Shown: in pieces, positions 56,117-64,000 of the stretch | How the letters are laid out: every line of letters starts with the position of its first letter | Position numbering within the stretch: the stretch's first letter is position 1 | Source of the DNA: Phytoamicus setariae | GTDB taxonomy: Bacteria > Pseudomonadota > Alphaproteobacteria > Rhizobiales > Rhizobiaceae | Assembly (NCBI RefSeq): GCF_016722925.1 | Contig: NZ_JAEQNC010000014.1 | Coordinates: 62,001 to 126,000, forward strand | DNA: 64,000 bases | Direction: 5' to 3' | The notes under the pieces: model-generated | The model's database searches: none | Told to the model about the DNA's origin: nothing | What the model saw: only the letters and a program-made list of their open reading frames with translations | Translations under genes and position numbers: made by a program

Positions 56117-57976
56117 TTGTATCAAACGAGAGAAACCAAAAACCGGCTTCACAAAGCCCTGGTTGGTTTGGCTGCACTCATGCGCAAGTCCGGCGCCGGG
56201 ATCAAGCTCGCCATTCCGACTTTCGCGCTTGCCGCGACGCTTTTGACGTCAGGTGTTGCAGAAGCGGGACAGACCCGCGCGTTGAAGATCTATCACGTTC
56301 ACTCGCATGAGAAGGCGACCATCGTTTTCAAGCGCAATGGCCGCTATGATGCCGCCGGCCTGAAGAAGCTCAACGTTATCCTGCAGGATTGGCGCCGCAA
56401 GGAGCCGACCCGCATGGATCCTCGGCTCTTCGACCTTATCTGGGAAGTCTACCAGAAGTCCGGTTCGCGCGACTACATCCACGTCATCGGCGGCTATCGT
56501 GCGCCTGAGACCAATGCCATGCTCCGTTCGCGCTCCAAGGGTGTGGCCGAAAAGAGCCAGCACGTCCTCGGCAAGGCGATGGATTTCTATATTCCCGACG
56601 TTTCACTGCGCAAGGTGCGTGAAATCGGCGTGAAATTCCAGGTCGGTGGTGTTGGTTTCTATCCGACATCAGGTTCGCCGTTCGTGCATATGGATGTCGG
56701 CGGCGTTCGCGCCTGGCCGCGCCTGCCGCGCCGCGAACTGGCCCGCCTGTTCCCCGACGGCAAGACGCTTCATCGGCCGGCCGAAGGTGGCCAGATGCCG
56801 GGCTATGCGGCCGCTGTTGCCGACTACAAGCGTCGTGTCGATTCTGACTCGATCATGATTGCCGGCGTGCCCTCCAAGAATTCCGATTCCGATAACGGCC
56901 GGCGCAAAAGCCTGCTTGCCGCGCTGTTCTCCTCCGGAGACGAGGACGAGGGCGAAATCGTCGAGGCGCAGACCCAGATGGCTGCGGCCAAGCCGGACCG
57001 CCGCGCCAAGGCGGTCGAGGAGCAGCCAATTCTGACGGCTGCCGCCGATGACCAGACGCAGATTAATGCTCCTGTTCCAAAGGTTCGCCCTGCTTTCAGC
57101 GGAGATGATCAGCAGACATTTGAGACGGCGCTACTGTCGCCGAAGAAGGATGCCGCTGCCGAGGCTATCAACGCTGCGCTCGTACCGCAGCCGGGTGATG
57201 CCGCCGCGAACGCACAAGAACAGTCAGCCGAATTCACCAATCTTGCGCAGTACCGCATTCCGGTTCCGCAGCTTCTCGGTGCCCGCAAGCGTCCTGGCGA
57301 CAGCGAAGGCGACTTGATGACCGCATCGCTCGATCCAAACAGCGTAGCCGCGCTGGCCGCCGTTCCCGTGCCGGGTGCTCGGCCCGAGGTGAAGGTTGCC
57401 GATGCCGAGGATGTCGTCGTCCCGGCCGGAAACCTGAAGCCGGAAGAGATTGCGGCGCTGGCAGCCGAAACCGGTGATTCCCATGACGACGGGTCCACGG
57501 ACGAAGATGAAGTCGCTGGCATTCTCGACAGCCTCGATAACGCCGATGCCAAGGACGATCAGAGCAAGCTTGCTGAAATGGCGTCGCTTGACATTTCGAA
57601 GGACACGGCAACCCGTTCGTTCGAACTTCCGGCAGGAACCGTTGTCGGCGACACCCGGCCCGTGGTGGAGAAAGCCGTCAAGGGTGGCCGTCCGAAGAAG
57701 GGTGATACCCATACGGCGTCCATCGACGACAGCATCCGTACCGAGCCGAAGCTGACGAAGAACCTGATCGCACAGTGGGCGATTACCAAGGGACGCGTCG
57801 AAGAGCTTTCCAAGCCGGTCAAGGCTCCCCGTTTCGTCAGCCGGACCATGCGCGTCCAGCCGACGGAGGTTTACTCCGATGGCTTCACGCCCAACAAGGT
57901 GAAGGTCGATCCGGCCCGCTTTTCCGGCGCTGCCGTAAACTTCCTTGCTGTGAAGAAGTTTGCCCAGTCCAACTGA
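56117..57976 (+). CDS. DUF882 (peptidase M15-like) exported protein with long C-terminal extension
   Basis: Up to 619 residues. A signal peptide (KLAIPTFALAATLLTSGVAEA) leads to a DUF882/YcbK domain, a zinc-dependent M15-type peptidase fold (about 55-200), with YIHVIGGYRAPETNAMLR, SQHVLGKAMDFYIPD and SPFVHMDVGGVRAWPR supplying His and Asp ligands. It probably cleaves peptidoglycan cross-links. The last about 350 residues form an acidic, Ala/Asp/Lys-rich disordered tail of unknown role, common in rhizobial orthologues. The longest frame begins with TTG at 56117; the ATG at 56180, right before the signal peptide, is an equally good start. Confidence 0.83.
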   Translation: MYQTRETKNRLHKALVGLAALMRKSGAGIKLAIPTFALAATLLTSGVAEAGQTRALKIYHVHSHEKATIVFKRNGRYDAAGLKKLNVILQDWRRKEPTRMDPRLFDLIWEVYQKSGSRDYIHVIGGYRAPETNAMLRSRSKGVAEKSQHVLGKAMDFYIPDVSLRKVREIGVKFQVGGVGFYPTSGSPFVHMDVGGVRAWPRLPRRELARLFPDGKTLHRPAEGGQMPGYAAAVADYKRRVDSDSIMIAGVPSKNSDSDNGRRKSLLAALFSSGDEDEGEIVEAQTQMAAAKPDRRAKAVEEQPILTAAADDQTQINAPVPKVRPAFSGDDQQTFETALLSPKKDAAAEAINAALVPQPGDAAANAQEQSAEFTNLAQYRIPVPQLLGARKRPGDSEGDLMTASLDPNSVAALAAVPVPGARPEVKVADAEDVVVPAGNLKPEEIAALAAETGDSHDDGSTDEDEVAGILDSLDNADAKDDQSKLAEMASLDISKDTATRSFELPAGTVVGDTRPVVEKAVKGGRPKKGDTHTASIDDSIRTEPKLTKNLIAQWAITKGRVEELSKPVKAPRFVSRTMRVQPTEVYSDGFTPNKVKVDPARFSGAAVNFLAVKKFAQSN

Positions 57977-58007
57977 GCCAGTCCAACCGAGTTTGTAACT
58001 CAGTCAC

Positions 58008-58046
58008 AAAAAAAGCCGCCAGATCGAAGATCGGGCGGCTTTTTTG
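58008..58046. terminator. Bidirectional terminator between DUF882 gene and gapR
   Basis: A stem of GCCGCC and GGCGGC extended by A-tract and T-tract pairing (AAAAAAAGCCGCC ... GGCGGCTTTTTTT), with an inner GATC/GATC stem. It lies between convergent genes and has poly-T on both strands. Confidence 0.85.
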
Positions 58047-58075
58047 TTGTCGTGACGCCGGCGTGGCGTGACGTC

Positions 58076-58342
58076 TCATTCCGCTTCCGGAGCAGTCTCC
58101 AGCATTCCGAGCGCCAGCAGATAGGTCTCGAGGATGGCTTCCTGTTCCATCCGTTCGTCCTTGTCCTGCTTGCGAATGGAAATGACCTTCTTGAGGATCT
58201 TGGTGTCGAAGCCTGTGCCCTTGGCTTCGCCGTACACGTCCTTGATGTCGTCCGCGATCGTCTTCTTTTCTTCTTCCAGCCGTTCGATCCGCTCAATGAA
58301 TGACCTGAGCTGGTCGCGGGCCACGCCATGTGCATCTGACAT
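58076..58342 (-). CDS. gapR: DUF2312 protein, GapR-type nucleoid-associated factor
   Basis: 88 residues, basic-acidic and predicted helical and coiled-coil, with the family core [36 protein letters not shown]. In Caulobacter GapR binds overtwisted DNA ahead of polymerases and is essential; orthologues are universal in Alphaproteobacteria. The start at 58342 gives [11 protein letters not shown], the usual N-terminus; the open frame continues to 58375 without support. Confidence 0.92.
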   Translation of the reverse strand: MSDAHGVARDQLRSFIERIERLEEEKKTIADDIKDVYGEAKGTGFDTKILKKVISIRKQDKDERMEQEAILETYLLALGMLETAPEAE

Positions 58343-58441
58343 GTGTCTGCTCCTTCGATGATTCCGTGGTTTCAAAACCCCGCGGTTCAGGTGCCGCGAA
58401 AGGCTTTCGACGTCAAGTGGAATCGGTATCTTGCTCGCGCG

Positions 58442-58747
58442 CTATTGCTTGGGCTTGCTGGCTTCGAAGGCTGCTTTCTGGCTGTCGGTGGCCTCGCCCT
58501 GGTGAAGTTGTTTCCAGTCTTCATAGGGCATGCCGTAGATCAGTTCACGCGACTCTTCCCTGGTAAGAGGCGCGCCGGCTGCGTTGGCGGCGTCGAGATA
58601 CCAGTTGGAGAGGCAATTACGGCAGAAGCCTGCGAGGTTCATCAGGTCGATGTTCTGGACATCGGTGCGTTCACGCAGATGGTTCACCAGCCTGCGGAAT
58701 GCCGCTGCCTCAAACTCTGTCTGCTGCTCTTTGCTCAAATTGGTCAT
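58442..58747 (-). CDS. DUF1244 family protein
   Basis: 101 residues with the DUF1244 core RLVNHLRERTDVQNIDLMNL and FCRNCLSNWY, and LIYGMPYEDWK near the C-terminus. The FCRNC pair of cysteines could bind a metal. Function is unknown; the family is conserved in Proteobacteria. The start at 58747 (MTNLSKEQQ) follows a GCGAC-rich leader; one more ATG lies four codons upstream. It is followed by gapR and preceded by the N-formylglutamate amidohydrolase-like gene on the same strand. Confidence 0.88.
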   Translation of the reverse strand: MTNLSKEQQTEFEAAAFRRLVNHLRERTDVQNIDLMNLAGFCRNCLSNWYLDAANAAGAPLTREESRELIYGMPYEDWKQLHQGEATDSQKAAFEASKPKQ

Positions 58748-58767
58748 TGTCGCCTCCATGGGGTGCG

Positions 58768-59580
58768 TCAGCTCTCATAGGGGCCGGTTCGCGAGGTGTG
58801 TATCTCATACTTATGAAGTGCGGGATCGCCGTTCAATGCGGCAAAAACGGGTGCCAGCCTATCCGCCCACGCCGCCACTCCGGCTTCGTCGCCAATGAGG
58901 TCCTGGCGAACCTCCAGCAGCAGATGCGGAATGCCCTTGCGCATGCAGTGGCGGTACATCGTGTCGCCTTTGAGTGCGCCGTCATAAGGCTCATTGTCGC
59001 CGATCACGATATCGTCCATCCTGCCGAGCGCATCGAGAAGAGAGATCGGCGCACGGGGGTCGGCATCCCAGAGCACGCTTGCGTGCCAGGGGCGGGCAAC
59101 GCCCTTCCAGAATGGGGTAAAGGAATGCAGCGAGATCACCAGCGGTGCCGAACCGCAGCTTTCCGCGACCGAACCGATCACTTCGGAAACGGCATCATGA
59201 TAGGGCCGATGGTAGGAGCGGATCCGCCTTTGCCATTCCTGGCTGCTGATCGGGTGATTGCCGGGGACAATCGCTCCGTCCGAAATCTTCATGATCAGGG
59301 TGGGATCATCCTCGCCACGGTTCGGATCGATGAGCAGGCGCGAGAATCGGCTCATGACTGCTGGCACACCCAGCCGATCGGCCAGCGCCCGTGTCAGAGT
59401 TTCAATGCCGATGTCGTAGGCGATATGGCGTTTGAAGGATTCTGGGGCAAGTCCAAGAGAGCCATATTCGGGCGGCAAATGATTGGTGGCGTGGTCAGCC
59501 AGCAAGACGCAACCTGTCTTCAGGTCGCCAGAAATGATTTCGAAGGGGGCAAAGTCCTGCATCGGCACACTTTTTGACAT
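58768..59580 (-). CDS. N-formylglutamate amidohydrolase-family protein
   Basis: 270 residues of the FGase family (HutG-like, zinc carboxypeptidase fold). Conserved blocks are LLADHATNHLPPEYG, SRLLIDPNRGEDDPTLI, YHRPYHDAV, LVISLHSFTPFW and LLLEVRQDLI, which carry the metal-binding His and Glu. It would hydrolyse an N-formyl amino acid; there are no other histidine-utilisation genes nearby, so the natural substrate is uncertain. It lies 20 bases upstream of the DUF1244 gene. Confidence 0.87.
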   Translation of the reverse strand: MSKSVPMQDFAPFEIISGDLKTGCVLLADHATNHLPPEYGSLGLAPESFKRHIAYDIGIETLTRALADRLGVPAVMSRFSRLLIDPNRGEDDPTLIMKISDGAIVPGNHPISSQEWQRRIRSYHRPYHDAVSEVIGSVAESCGSAPLVISLHSFTPFWKGVARPWHASVLWDADPRAPISLLDALGRMDDIVIGDNEPYDGALKGDTMYRHCMRKGIPHLLLEVRQDLIGDEAGVAAWADRLAPVFAALNGDPALHKYEIHTSRTGPYES

Positions 59581-59929
59581 TTTTATCCTGTCTTTGCATG
59601 GAGAGCGCCTCCTTTCAAGGTTGCTGTTATTGAGAGTTTGCCTCAGGACGCATATGAGTATGATTCAGCACACGCGAAGCGCAGGAGCGGTTCGCGTCAG
59701 CCGGATGCATCGGCGGCGGCAATGTCCGGATCGAATGTCCGGACGTGGTCGCAATGTGTAATATAATCGATTGAAAATGCGTTGACATTCGTTCCGGATC
59801 AACGCACAAGAGCCTCATGGCAGGTGGGAGCCAGCTGACGTCATGCTCGTAAAATCAATGACCCGTAAAGTCGACACTGCCCGAAACATCCTGTCCGGAT
59901 CCTACGGGCGGCCTCCAAAGGGAATTTGG
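59581..59929. other. Intergenic region with a direct repeat, between divergent genes
   Basis: 349 bases without a clear gene. AATGTCCGGA occurs twice (59721-59730, 59734-59743), 13 bases apart, each with the palindrome TCCGGA. These could be sites for a dimeric regulator. Promoters for the amidohydrolase-like gene and the DUF1036-pyk pair must lie here. Confidence 0.45.
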
Positions 59930-60370
59930 ATGCGAAATTCTATTCTGGCTGGTCTTTTCGTGCTCACCTCGGCCGTTTCCCTTTCCTTCGCGGCGCCTGC
60001 GCAGGCAGAGTTCCGCGTTTGCAACGCGACACAGAACCTGGTTGGCGTGGCCATCGGCTATCGTGCGAAGGAAGGCTGGATTTCGGAAGGCTGGTGGCAG
60101 ATACCGGCCACCACCTGCGCTACCCTCATCGAGGGACAGCTGCAATCGCGCTACTACTATCTCTATGCCGAAGATGCCGCCCGCGGCGGCCGCTGGGCTG
60201 GCGGCGTCAACATGTGCGTCGCCGAAAACGAGTTCAAGATTACCGGTGTACAGGATTGCTATGCGCGCGGCTTCCAGCAGTTCGGTTTCAAGGAATACGA
60301 CACGGGGCGACAGGGTAGCTGGATGGTTCAGCTGACTGATACGCCCGCATCGCAAGAAAGTCAGAATTGA
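59930..60370 (+). CDS. DUF1036 exported protein
   Basis: 146 residues from the ATG at 59930. The signal peptide is NSILAGLFVLTSAVSLSFAA with cleavage after AQA. The mature part is a DUF1036 domain (FRVCNATQNLVGVAIGYRAK, WISEGWWQIPATTCATL, YYLYAEDA), a Cys-containing secreted domain of unknown function often next to pyk in rhizobia. The frame is open from 59843, but the start at the signal peptide is preferred. Its stop TGA (60368-60370) overlaps the pyk start ATG, so translation is probably coupled. Confidence 0.88.
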   Translation: MRNSILAGLFVLTSAVSLSFAAPAQAEFRVCNATQNLVGVAIGYRAKEGWISEGWWQIPATTCATLIEGQLQSRYYYLYAEDAARGGRWAGGVNMCVAENEFKITGVQDCYARGFQQFGFKEYDTGRQGSWMVQLTDTPASQESQN

Positions 60371-61809
60371 TGAAGCGGAATAGGAAAGTCAAAATCCTGG
60401 CCACACTCGGCCCGGCGTCGGCCGAAGAGCATATGATCGAAAAGCTGCATCGTGCAGGGGCAGATGTCTTTCGCATCAATATGAGCCATGCAAGCCATGA
60501 CATGATGCGCACGCTTATTGGCCGCATCCGCGCTGTGGAGGCACGTTCCGGCCGGCCGATCGGCATTCTCGCCGACCTTCAGGGTCCAAAGCTTCGCGTC
60601 GGCAAGTTCGCCAATGGGTCGGTGGAGCTCAAGGCGGGACAGACTTTCACGCTTGATAACAACGAAGAACCGGGCGACGAAAACCGGGTATACCTTCCGC
60701 ATCCGGAAATCCTCGAAGCTGTCAAACCCGGTCATCGGCTTTTGATCGATGACGGCAAGCTGCACCTCAGAGCAGAGGAGTGCAACGGCACGAGCATCGT
60801 CACGACAGTCGTTGCGGGAAACAAGATTTCCGACAAGAAGGGTGTGAGCCTGCCCGACACGCTGCTGGCCATCGGTGCGCTGACGGAGAAGGATAGGGTC
60901 GACCTCGATGCGGTGCTGGCGACCGGCAGCGTCGACTGGGTTGCACTCTCCTTCGTGCAGCGGCCGGAAGATCTGGCTGAAGTCCGCAAGATTTCCAAAA
61001 ACCGCGTCGGCCTGATGTCGAAGATCGAAAAGCCCCAGGCTATCGAGCGGATCGATGAGATTATCGAGCTTTCCGATGCGCTGATGGTGGCGCGCGGAGA
61101 TCTCGGCGTGGAAATGCCGCTCGAGGCCGTGCCTGGCATCCAGAAGCAGTTGACCCGTGCCTGCCGCCGCGTCGGCAAGCCGGTGGTCGTTGCCACCCAG
61201 ATGCTTGAATCGATGATCTCAGCCGCGGTGCCAACCCGCGCCGAGGTTTCCGACGTCGCGACAGCGGTGTTTGAAGGTGCTGATGCGATCATGCTGTCGG
61301 CCGAATCCGCATCCGGTCAGTACCCGATCGAAGCGGTGACCACGATGGCGTCCATTGCCAGCACGGTCGAGCGCGATCCCTACTATTCCAACATCATCCA
61401 TGCGCAGCGGCCGCAGCCGGAAGCGACGGGCGCAGATGCCATCTCGCTTGCCGCGCGCGAAATTGCCGAGACGCTGAAGCTGTCGGCAATCGTCTGTTAC
61501 ACGGGGTCGGGCAACACCGGCCTGCGCGCGGCGCGCGAACGTCCCGAGGTGCCGGTGCTGGCGTTGTCGCCGATCATCGAGACGGCCCGTCGTCTGTCTG
61601 TTGTCTGGGGCCTGCATTGTGTCGTCACTGAAGATGCCTCCGACCTCGACGATATGGTCAACCGCGCCTGCCGCATCGTGCACAATGAAGGATTTGGCAA
61701 GCCGGGTGATCGCCTGATCATCACCGCTGGCGTTCCGCTCGGCACGCCGGGCGCCACCAACATGCTGCGCATCGCGTTTATCGGCTCGGACGGCCAAAGC
61801 GGCATCTGA
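60370..61809 (+). CDS. pyk: Pyruvate kinase
   Basis: 479 residues from the ATG at 60370. It converts phosphoenolpyruvate and ADP to pyruvate and ATP. Signature blocks are KILATLGPAS, FRINMSHAS, MSKIEKPQAIERI, VARGDLGVEMPLE (metal-binding) and PVVVATQMLESMI. Domain order (A-B-A-C) is complete. It is downstream of the island's glycerate kinase in metabolism, but genomically part of the conserved core. An intrinsic terminator follows. Confidence 0.96.
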   Translation: MKRNRKVKILATLGPASAEEHMIEKLHRAGADVFRINMSHASHDMMRTLIGRIRAVEARSGRPIGILADLQGPKLRVGKFANGSVELKAGQTFTLDNNEEPGDENRVYLPHPEILEAVKPGHRLLIDDGKLHLRAEECNGTSIVTTVVAGNKISDKKGVSLPDTLLAIGALTEKDRVDLDAVLATGSVDWVALSFVQRPEDLAEVRKISKNRVGLMSKIEKPQAIERIDEIIELSDALMVARGDLGVEMPLEAVPGIQKQLTRACRRVGKPVVVATQMLESMISAAVPTRAEVSDVATAVFEGADAIMLSAESASGQYPIEAVTTMASIASTVERDPYYSNIIHAQRPQPEATGADAISLAAREIAETLKLSAIVCYTGSGNTGLRAARERPEVPVLALSPIIETARRLSVVWGLHCVVTEDASDLDDMVNRACRIVHNEGFGKPGDRLIITAGVPLGTPGATNMLRIAFIGSDGQSGI

Positions 61810-62014
61810 TCATTTGCGAGCAATGCGTCTTTCGACGGCGTGTGCCAGACTTTCGAGATCGCGGGGTTTTCCCGCGATCTTTTCTATTGCGGCAATCGCA
61901 AGATCGCGCGTAGTCCGGCTTGTGGCCGAGATAGCGGATCCAGTAGAGCTTGGATCCCGGAACATCGTGCTTGAGACCGGGAGAATGCGCGCCGGATGAT
62001 CGCCCCTCAGCCAC
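61810..62014 (-). pseudogene. Possible small gene with a frameshift, downstream of the TPR gene
   Basis: Two overlapping minus-strand frames each look coding over part of their length: from 62014 VPGSKLYWIRYLGHKPDYAR with strong GC-rich third positions, and from about 61905 onwards LAIAAIEKIAGKPRDLESLA to a stop at 61810. Joining them needs a one-base shift near 61905. It may be a broken gene or a sequencing slip. Against it, the pyk terminator lies within the second part. Confidence 0.3.
61856..61883 (+). terminator. Terminator of pyk
   Basis: AGATCGCGGG and CCCGCGATCT form a perfect 10-bp stem with a 5-base loop (GTTTT), then TTT; 46 bases after the pyk stop. Confidence 0.85.
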
Positions 62015-62050
62015 CCTGCCGGGTATCTTCTGCCCGTCTCCACGGGGGGG

Positions 62051-62674
62051 TCAGGTCTTCTGGCCGGCCAGCTTGTTGATGAGATCGAGTGCTTCTTTCT
62101 GGGCGTCCCGGTCGGCGGGATAGTATTCGAGATACTGTTGCCATGCCAACAGCGACTGTGCGTCGCGACCGCCGTCATTGAGCATGCCCGCAAGCCCGGC
62201 CAAGGCGCCGATGTGGCGCGGCTCCAGCGCCAGCACGTGGGCGGTATCGGCCATCGCCTTCGGTATATTGCCCATGAGGTAGTGGACCGTGGCGCGCCTG
62301 TTCCAGCCTTCGGCGTACTCCGGATCGATCAGCGTGACGAGATCAAGGAAATCGAGTGCGGCGCCGTAGCGCTTTGCATCGATGGACTTGGTCGCGTTGG
62401 ACATCAGCAGATCGACTGTTGGGCTGCCGGAGCGGGTCAGCGCTTGGCGGATCTCTTCCGCGATTATGCTGGCCGCTTCCGGATTCCGCTCTTTCTTCAA
62501 CTGGGTATAAAGTCTGCCCAGCCGAGCATCGTCGGGGGCGAGGGGCCCAAGCGGCATCTCCGCGGACTTATCGATTGTCGCTGATGTCAGGGCACGGTCA
62601 ACCTGGCCGGCGAGCGCGGGGCCGGCTACAAGCACAAAGGATATCAGGTATGTAGAAAAGCGCATGGCGGACAT
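62051..62674 (-). CDS. Exported TPR-repeat protein
   Basis: 207 residues from the ATG at 62674 (a further in-frame ATG at 62704 and one at 62665 are alternatives). A signal peptide (MRFSTYLISFVLVAGPALA) precedes about four helical TPR-like units (RYGAALDFLDLVTLIDPEYAEGWNRRA, GNIPKAMADTAHVLALEPRH). It is probably periplasmic and acts in protein contacts; no partner is evident. Orthologues are common next to rpmJ or pyk in rhizobia. Confidence 0.82.
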   Translation of the reverse strand: MSAMRFSTYLISFVLVAGPALAGQVDRALTSATIDKSAEMPLGPLAPDDARLGRLYTQLKKERNPEAASIIAEEIRQALTRSGSPTVDLLMSNATKSIDAKRYGAALDFLDLVTLIDPEYAEGWNRRATVHYLMGNIPKAMADTAHVLALEPRHIGALAGLAGMLNDGGRDAQSLLAWQQYLEYYPADRDAQKEALDLINKLAGQKT

Positions 62675-62733
62675 CGTAGCCCGCCATTGCAAATATTCAA
62701 CCATAAACTCGACCTGCGTCGGTACGCGGGCAA

Positions 62734-62859
62734 TCAGCCCTGGCGTGCCTTGTAGCGCGGGTTGAGCTTGTTGATGATGTAGACGCGGCCCTTGCGGCGG
62801 ACCAGGCGGTTTTCACGATGGCGTGCCATGAGCGCTTTAAGCGAATTTTTGATCTTCAT
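62734..62859 (-). CDS. rpmJ: 50S ribosomal protein L36
   Basis: 41 residues, [20 protein letters not shown] then [21 protein letters not shown], matching bacterial L36 of the zinc-free (C-minus) form: the usual Cys/His zinc ligands are absent. It is too short for most gene finders and sits alone, as usual for this form in Alphaproteobacteria. The short basic sequence leaves no doubt. Confidence 0.95.
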   Translation of the reverse strand: MKIKNSLKALMARHRENRLVRRKGRVYIINKLNPRYKARQG

Positions 62860-63026
62860 TGTATTGATCCGCGAGGGTTGGCGGGTTGCCCCGATGTGAC
62901 TGACAATCATAGGCGTGCTGTCTTACAAGAGCGCGCCCGAAGTTGAGGTGGGATGTAACGACAGATATAATTCATGTCAACCGCTACAAGCAGCTATTTC
63001 GCCGCGATACCCTGTTAAATCAGCAC

Positions 63027-63052
63027 AAAAGCCGCCTTTCGGGCGGCTTTTG
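63027..63052 (-). terminator. Terminator of rcdA
   Basis: AAAAGCCGCC and GGCGGCTTTT form a stem with a short TTTCG loop, 20 bases after the rcdA stop on the minus strand, with T-tract in either direction. Confidence 0.8.
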
Positions 63053-63071
63053 AACCAATCTGCCGATACGT

Positions 63072-63590
63072 TCAGTGTACGCCGAAAGCCGTCTTCAGCA
63101 GTGAAAGCTGCGCCTGAACCGAGTTCTGGTTGTTGGCGGTGATCGACGGTGCTTCGCTCGGGCGGTAGATCTCGCGATCCAGTACCGCAACGCGATTCTG
63201 CAGGCGAACAGACTTTTCCACGAGGTCCTGGAACTCTTCGGGCAGGTCCATCCAGCCTGGGGCAGTATGGTCTACATTGAATGTATCGAGGCGAACCTTC
63301 TTCTTTTCAGACATCACCTGATCGCGGGTCATCTCGCCATTGTTGATGGCGCGCTGCAGCAGCAGCCAGGATGCTACCTGCATGAGCCGCGTGGTCAGGC
63401 GCATTGATTCTGCAGCATAAAGGACGGATGCCATCCGCGGTAGGCTCTTCGACGCCAGGCGTCCGGCACCATCGAGGTAGGACGCGGTCTCCTCGACCAG
63501 CGACATACCTTCGGCATAGAGGCCTTTAAACTGTGCGGATGATGCCGCATGGCCGGCGAAGCTGATCGTATTGGCTCCGGATTCAAGCAT
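63072..63590 (-). CDS. rcdA: RcdA, regulator of CtrA degradation (DUF1465)
   Basis: 172 residues. It matches the alphaproteobacterial DUF1465/RcdA family, an all-helical ClpXP adaptor that helps degrade the cell-cycle regulator CtrA. Family blocks are SLVEETASYLDGAGR, RLTTRLMQVASWLLLQRAI and RLQNRVAVLDREIYRP. The Shine-Dalgarno is AGGGAACG, 8 bases upstream of the ATG at 63590. It is a strong marker that the organism is an alphaproteobacterium. Confidence 0.9.
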   Translation of the reverse strand: MLESGANTISFAGHAASSAQFKGLYAEGMSLVEETASYLDGAGRLASKSLPRMASVLYAAESMRLTTRLMQVASWLLLQRAINNGEMTRDQVMSEKKKVRLDTFNVDHTAPGWMDLPEEFQDLVEKSVRLQNRVAVLDREIYRPSEAPSITANNQNSVQAQLSLLKTAFGVH

Positions 63591-64000
63591 TTTCGTTCCC
63601 TGTTATACGCATGACAGTAAAAGGATCCCGAAGGACTAAGTCTTGATAACAGGATGATGCCGCCTGTTTAGTCCTAGCGCAAGATGATTCTTAAGGAAGG
63701 GTTAATCTCCACAGATTGCATAAAATTCTCGTAAACTTCAGGCGATCCAGAACGTAAAAAAAGAGCCGCGAAGAGCGGCTCTCAAGGTAAAACAGGGAGA
63801 AAAATCAGAACCGGTCCCGTGTGGAAACTGTCTGAGTCCAGAAGCTCTGGATAACAATAGTAATACGCTGGAAAGGTTAATATTGAGTATAGTGATGCGC
63901 GCCAAGGCGGCTTGCCGGCACGAAGCTGTCTCCTTTTGCAGCATCCGGCGCACTGTGGAGCTGATGCGCCTGAAACTCGCCTCTTCAATTCGGCGCAATC
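63591..64000. other. Non-coding end of the window
   Basis: 410 bases with the rcdA promoter and an unassigned terminator. Between 63783 and 64000 there is no convincing gene; short minus-strand frames read through AT-rich sequence and lack family features. It may carry a small RNA or the 3' end of a gene beyond the window. Confidence 0.4.
63755..63782 (-). terminator. Strong minus-strand terminator without an assigned gene
   Basis: AGAGCCGC (63762-63769) and GCGGCTCT (63775-63782) form a perfect 8-bp stem. The A-run 63756-63762 becomes a U-tract on the minus strand. It therefore ends a minus-strand transcript coming from the right. Confidence 0.8.

Overview
The window looks like chromosomal DNA of an alphaproteobacterium of the order Rhizobiales, probably Rhizobiaceae. 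The right end carries typical genes of that group: rcdA, rpmJ, pyruvate kinase next to a DUF1036 gene, a GapR-type DUF2312 gene, DUF1244 and a DUF882 protein. No species can be named from the sequence alone.

Region 1 (about 0.1-28.7 kb) is one catabolic island for N-methylated purines. Three paralogous terminal oxygenases (4817-5725, 10857-11720, 11754-12671) keep the mononuclear-iron motif but have lost the Rieske cluster ligands. A single reductase (12715-14481) carries the only Rieske cluster, an FNR-type flavin/NAD module and a plant-type ferredoxin. This matches NdmC (Rieske-less) and NdmD (Rieske-bearing reductase) of bacterial caffeine N-demethylation. A GST-fold protein (NdmE-like) and glutathione-dependent formaldehyde dehydrogenase follow. 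A BMP-type ABC importer lies between the oxygenases. Xanthine dehydrogenase, guanine deaminase, PuuD, HIU hydrolase, a PuuE-UraD fusion and ureidoglycolate lyase take the freed purine towards glyoxylate. Serine-glyoxylate aminotransferase, hydroxypyruvate reductase, SHMT and glycerate kinase can join methyl-derived C1 units and ring-derived glyoxylate into 2-phosphoglycerate. AraC and LysR regulators are embedded.

Region 2 (28.8-31.1 kb) is a mobile-element graveyard: a serine-recombinase tail, a decayed IS3-family element with clear terminal inverted repeats, and a shredded tyrosine-recombinase fragment.

Region 3 (31-49 kb) is accessory and rich in cyclic-nucleotide genes: three class III cyclases (one flanked by ferredoxin and Rieske domains, one SAM-cyclase-ATPase-TPR, one with a Cys4 N-terminus) and a SulP transporter fused to a cyclic-nucleotide-binding domain. 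It also holds a GMC dehydrogenase set with a haem-c protein, a DUF2778 protein, an OmpA-DUF2092 protein and a LuxR regulator.

Region 4 (49-64 kb) is mostly conserved housekeeping: an EamA transporter, pabB/pabC-like genes, PepF, an NtrC-type response regulator, DUF882, gapR, DUF1244, an N-formylglutamate amidohydrolase-like gene, DUF1036, pyk, a TPR protein, rpmJ and rcdA. No rRNA, tRNA or CRISPR array was found.
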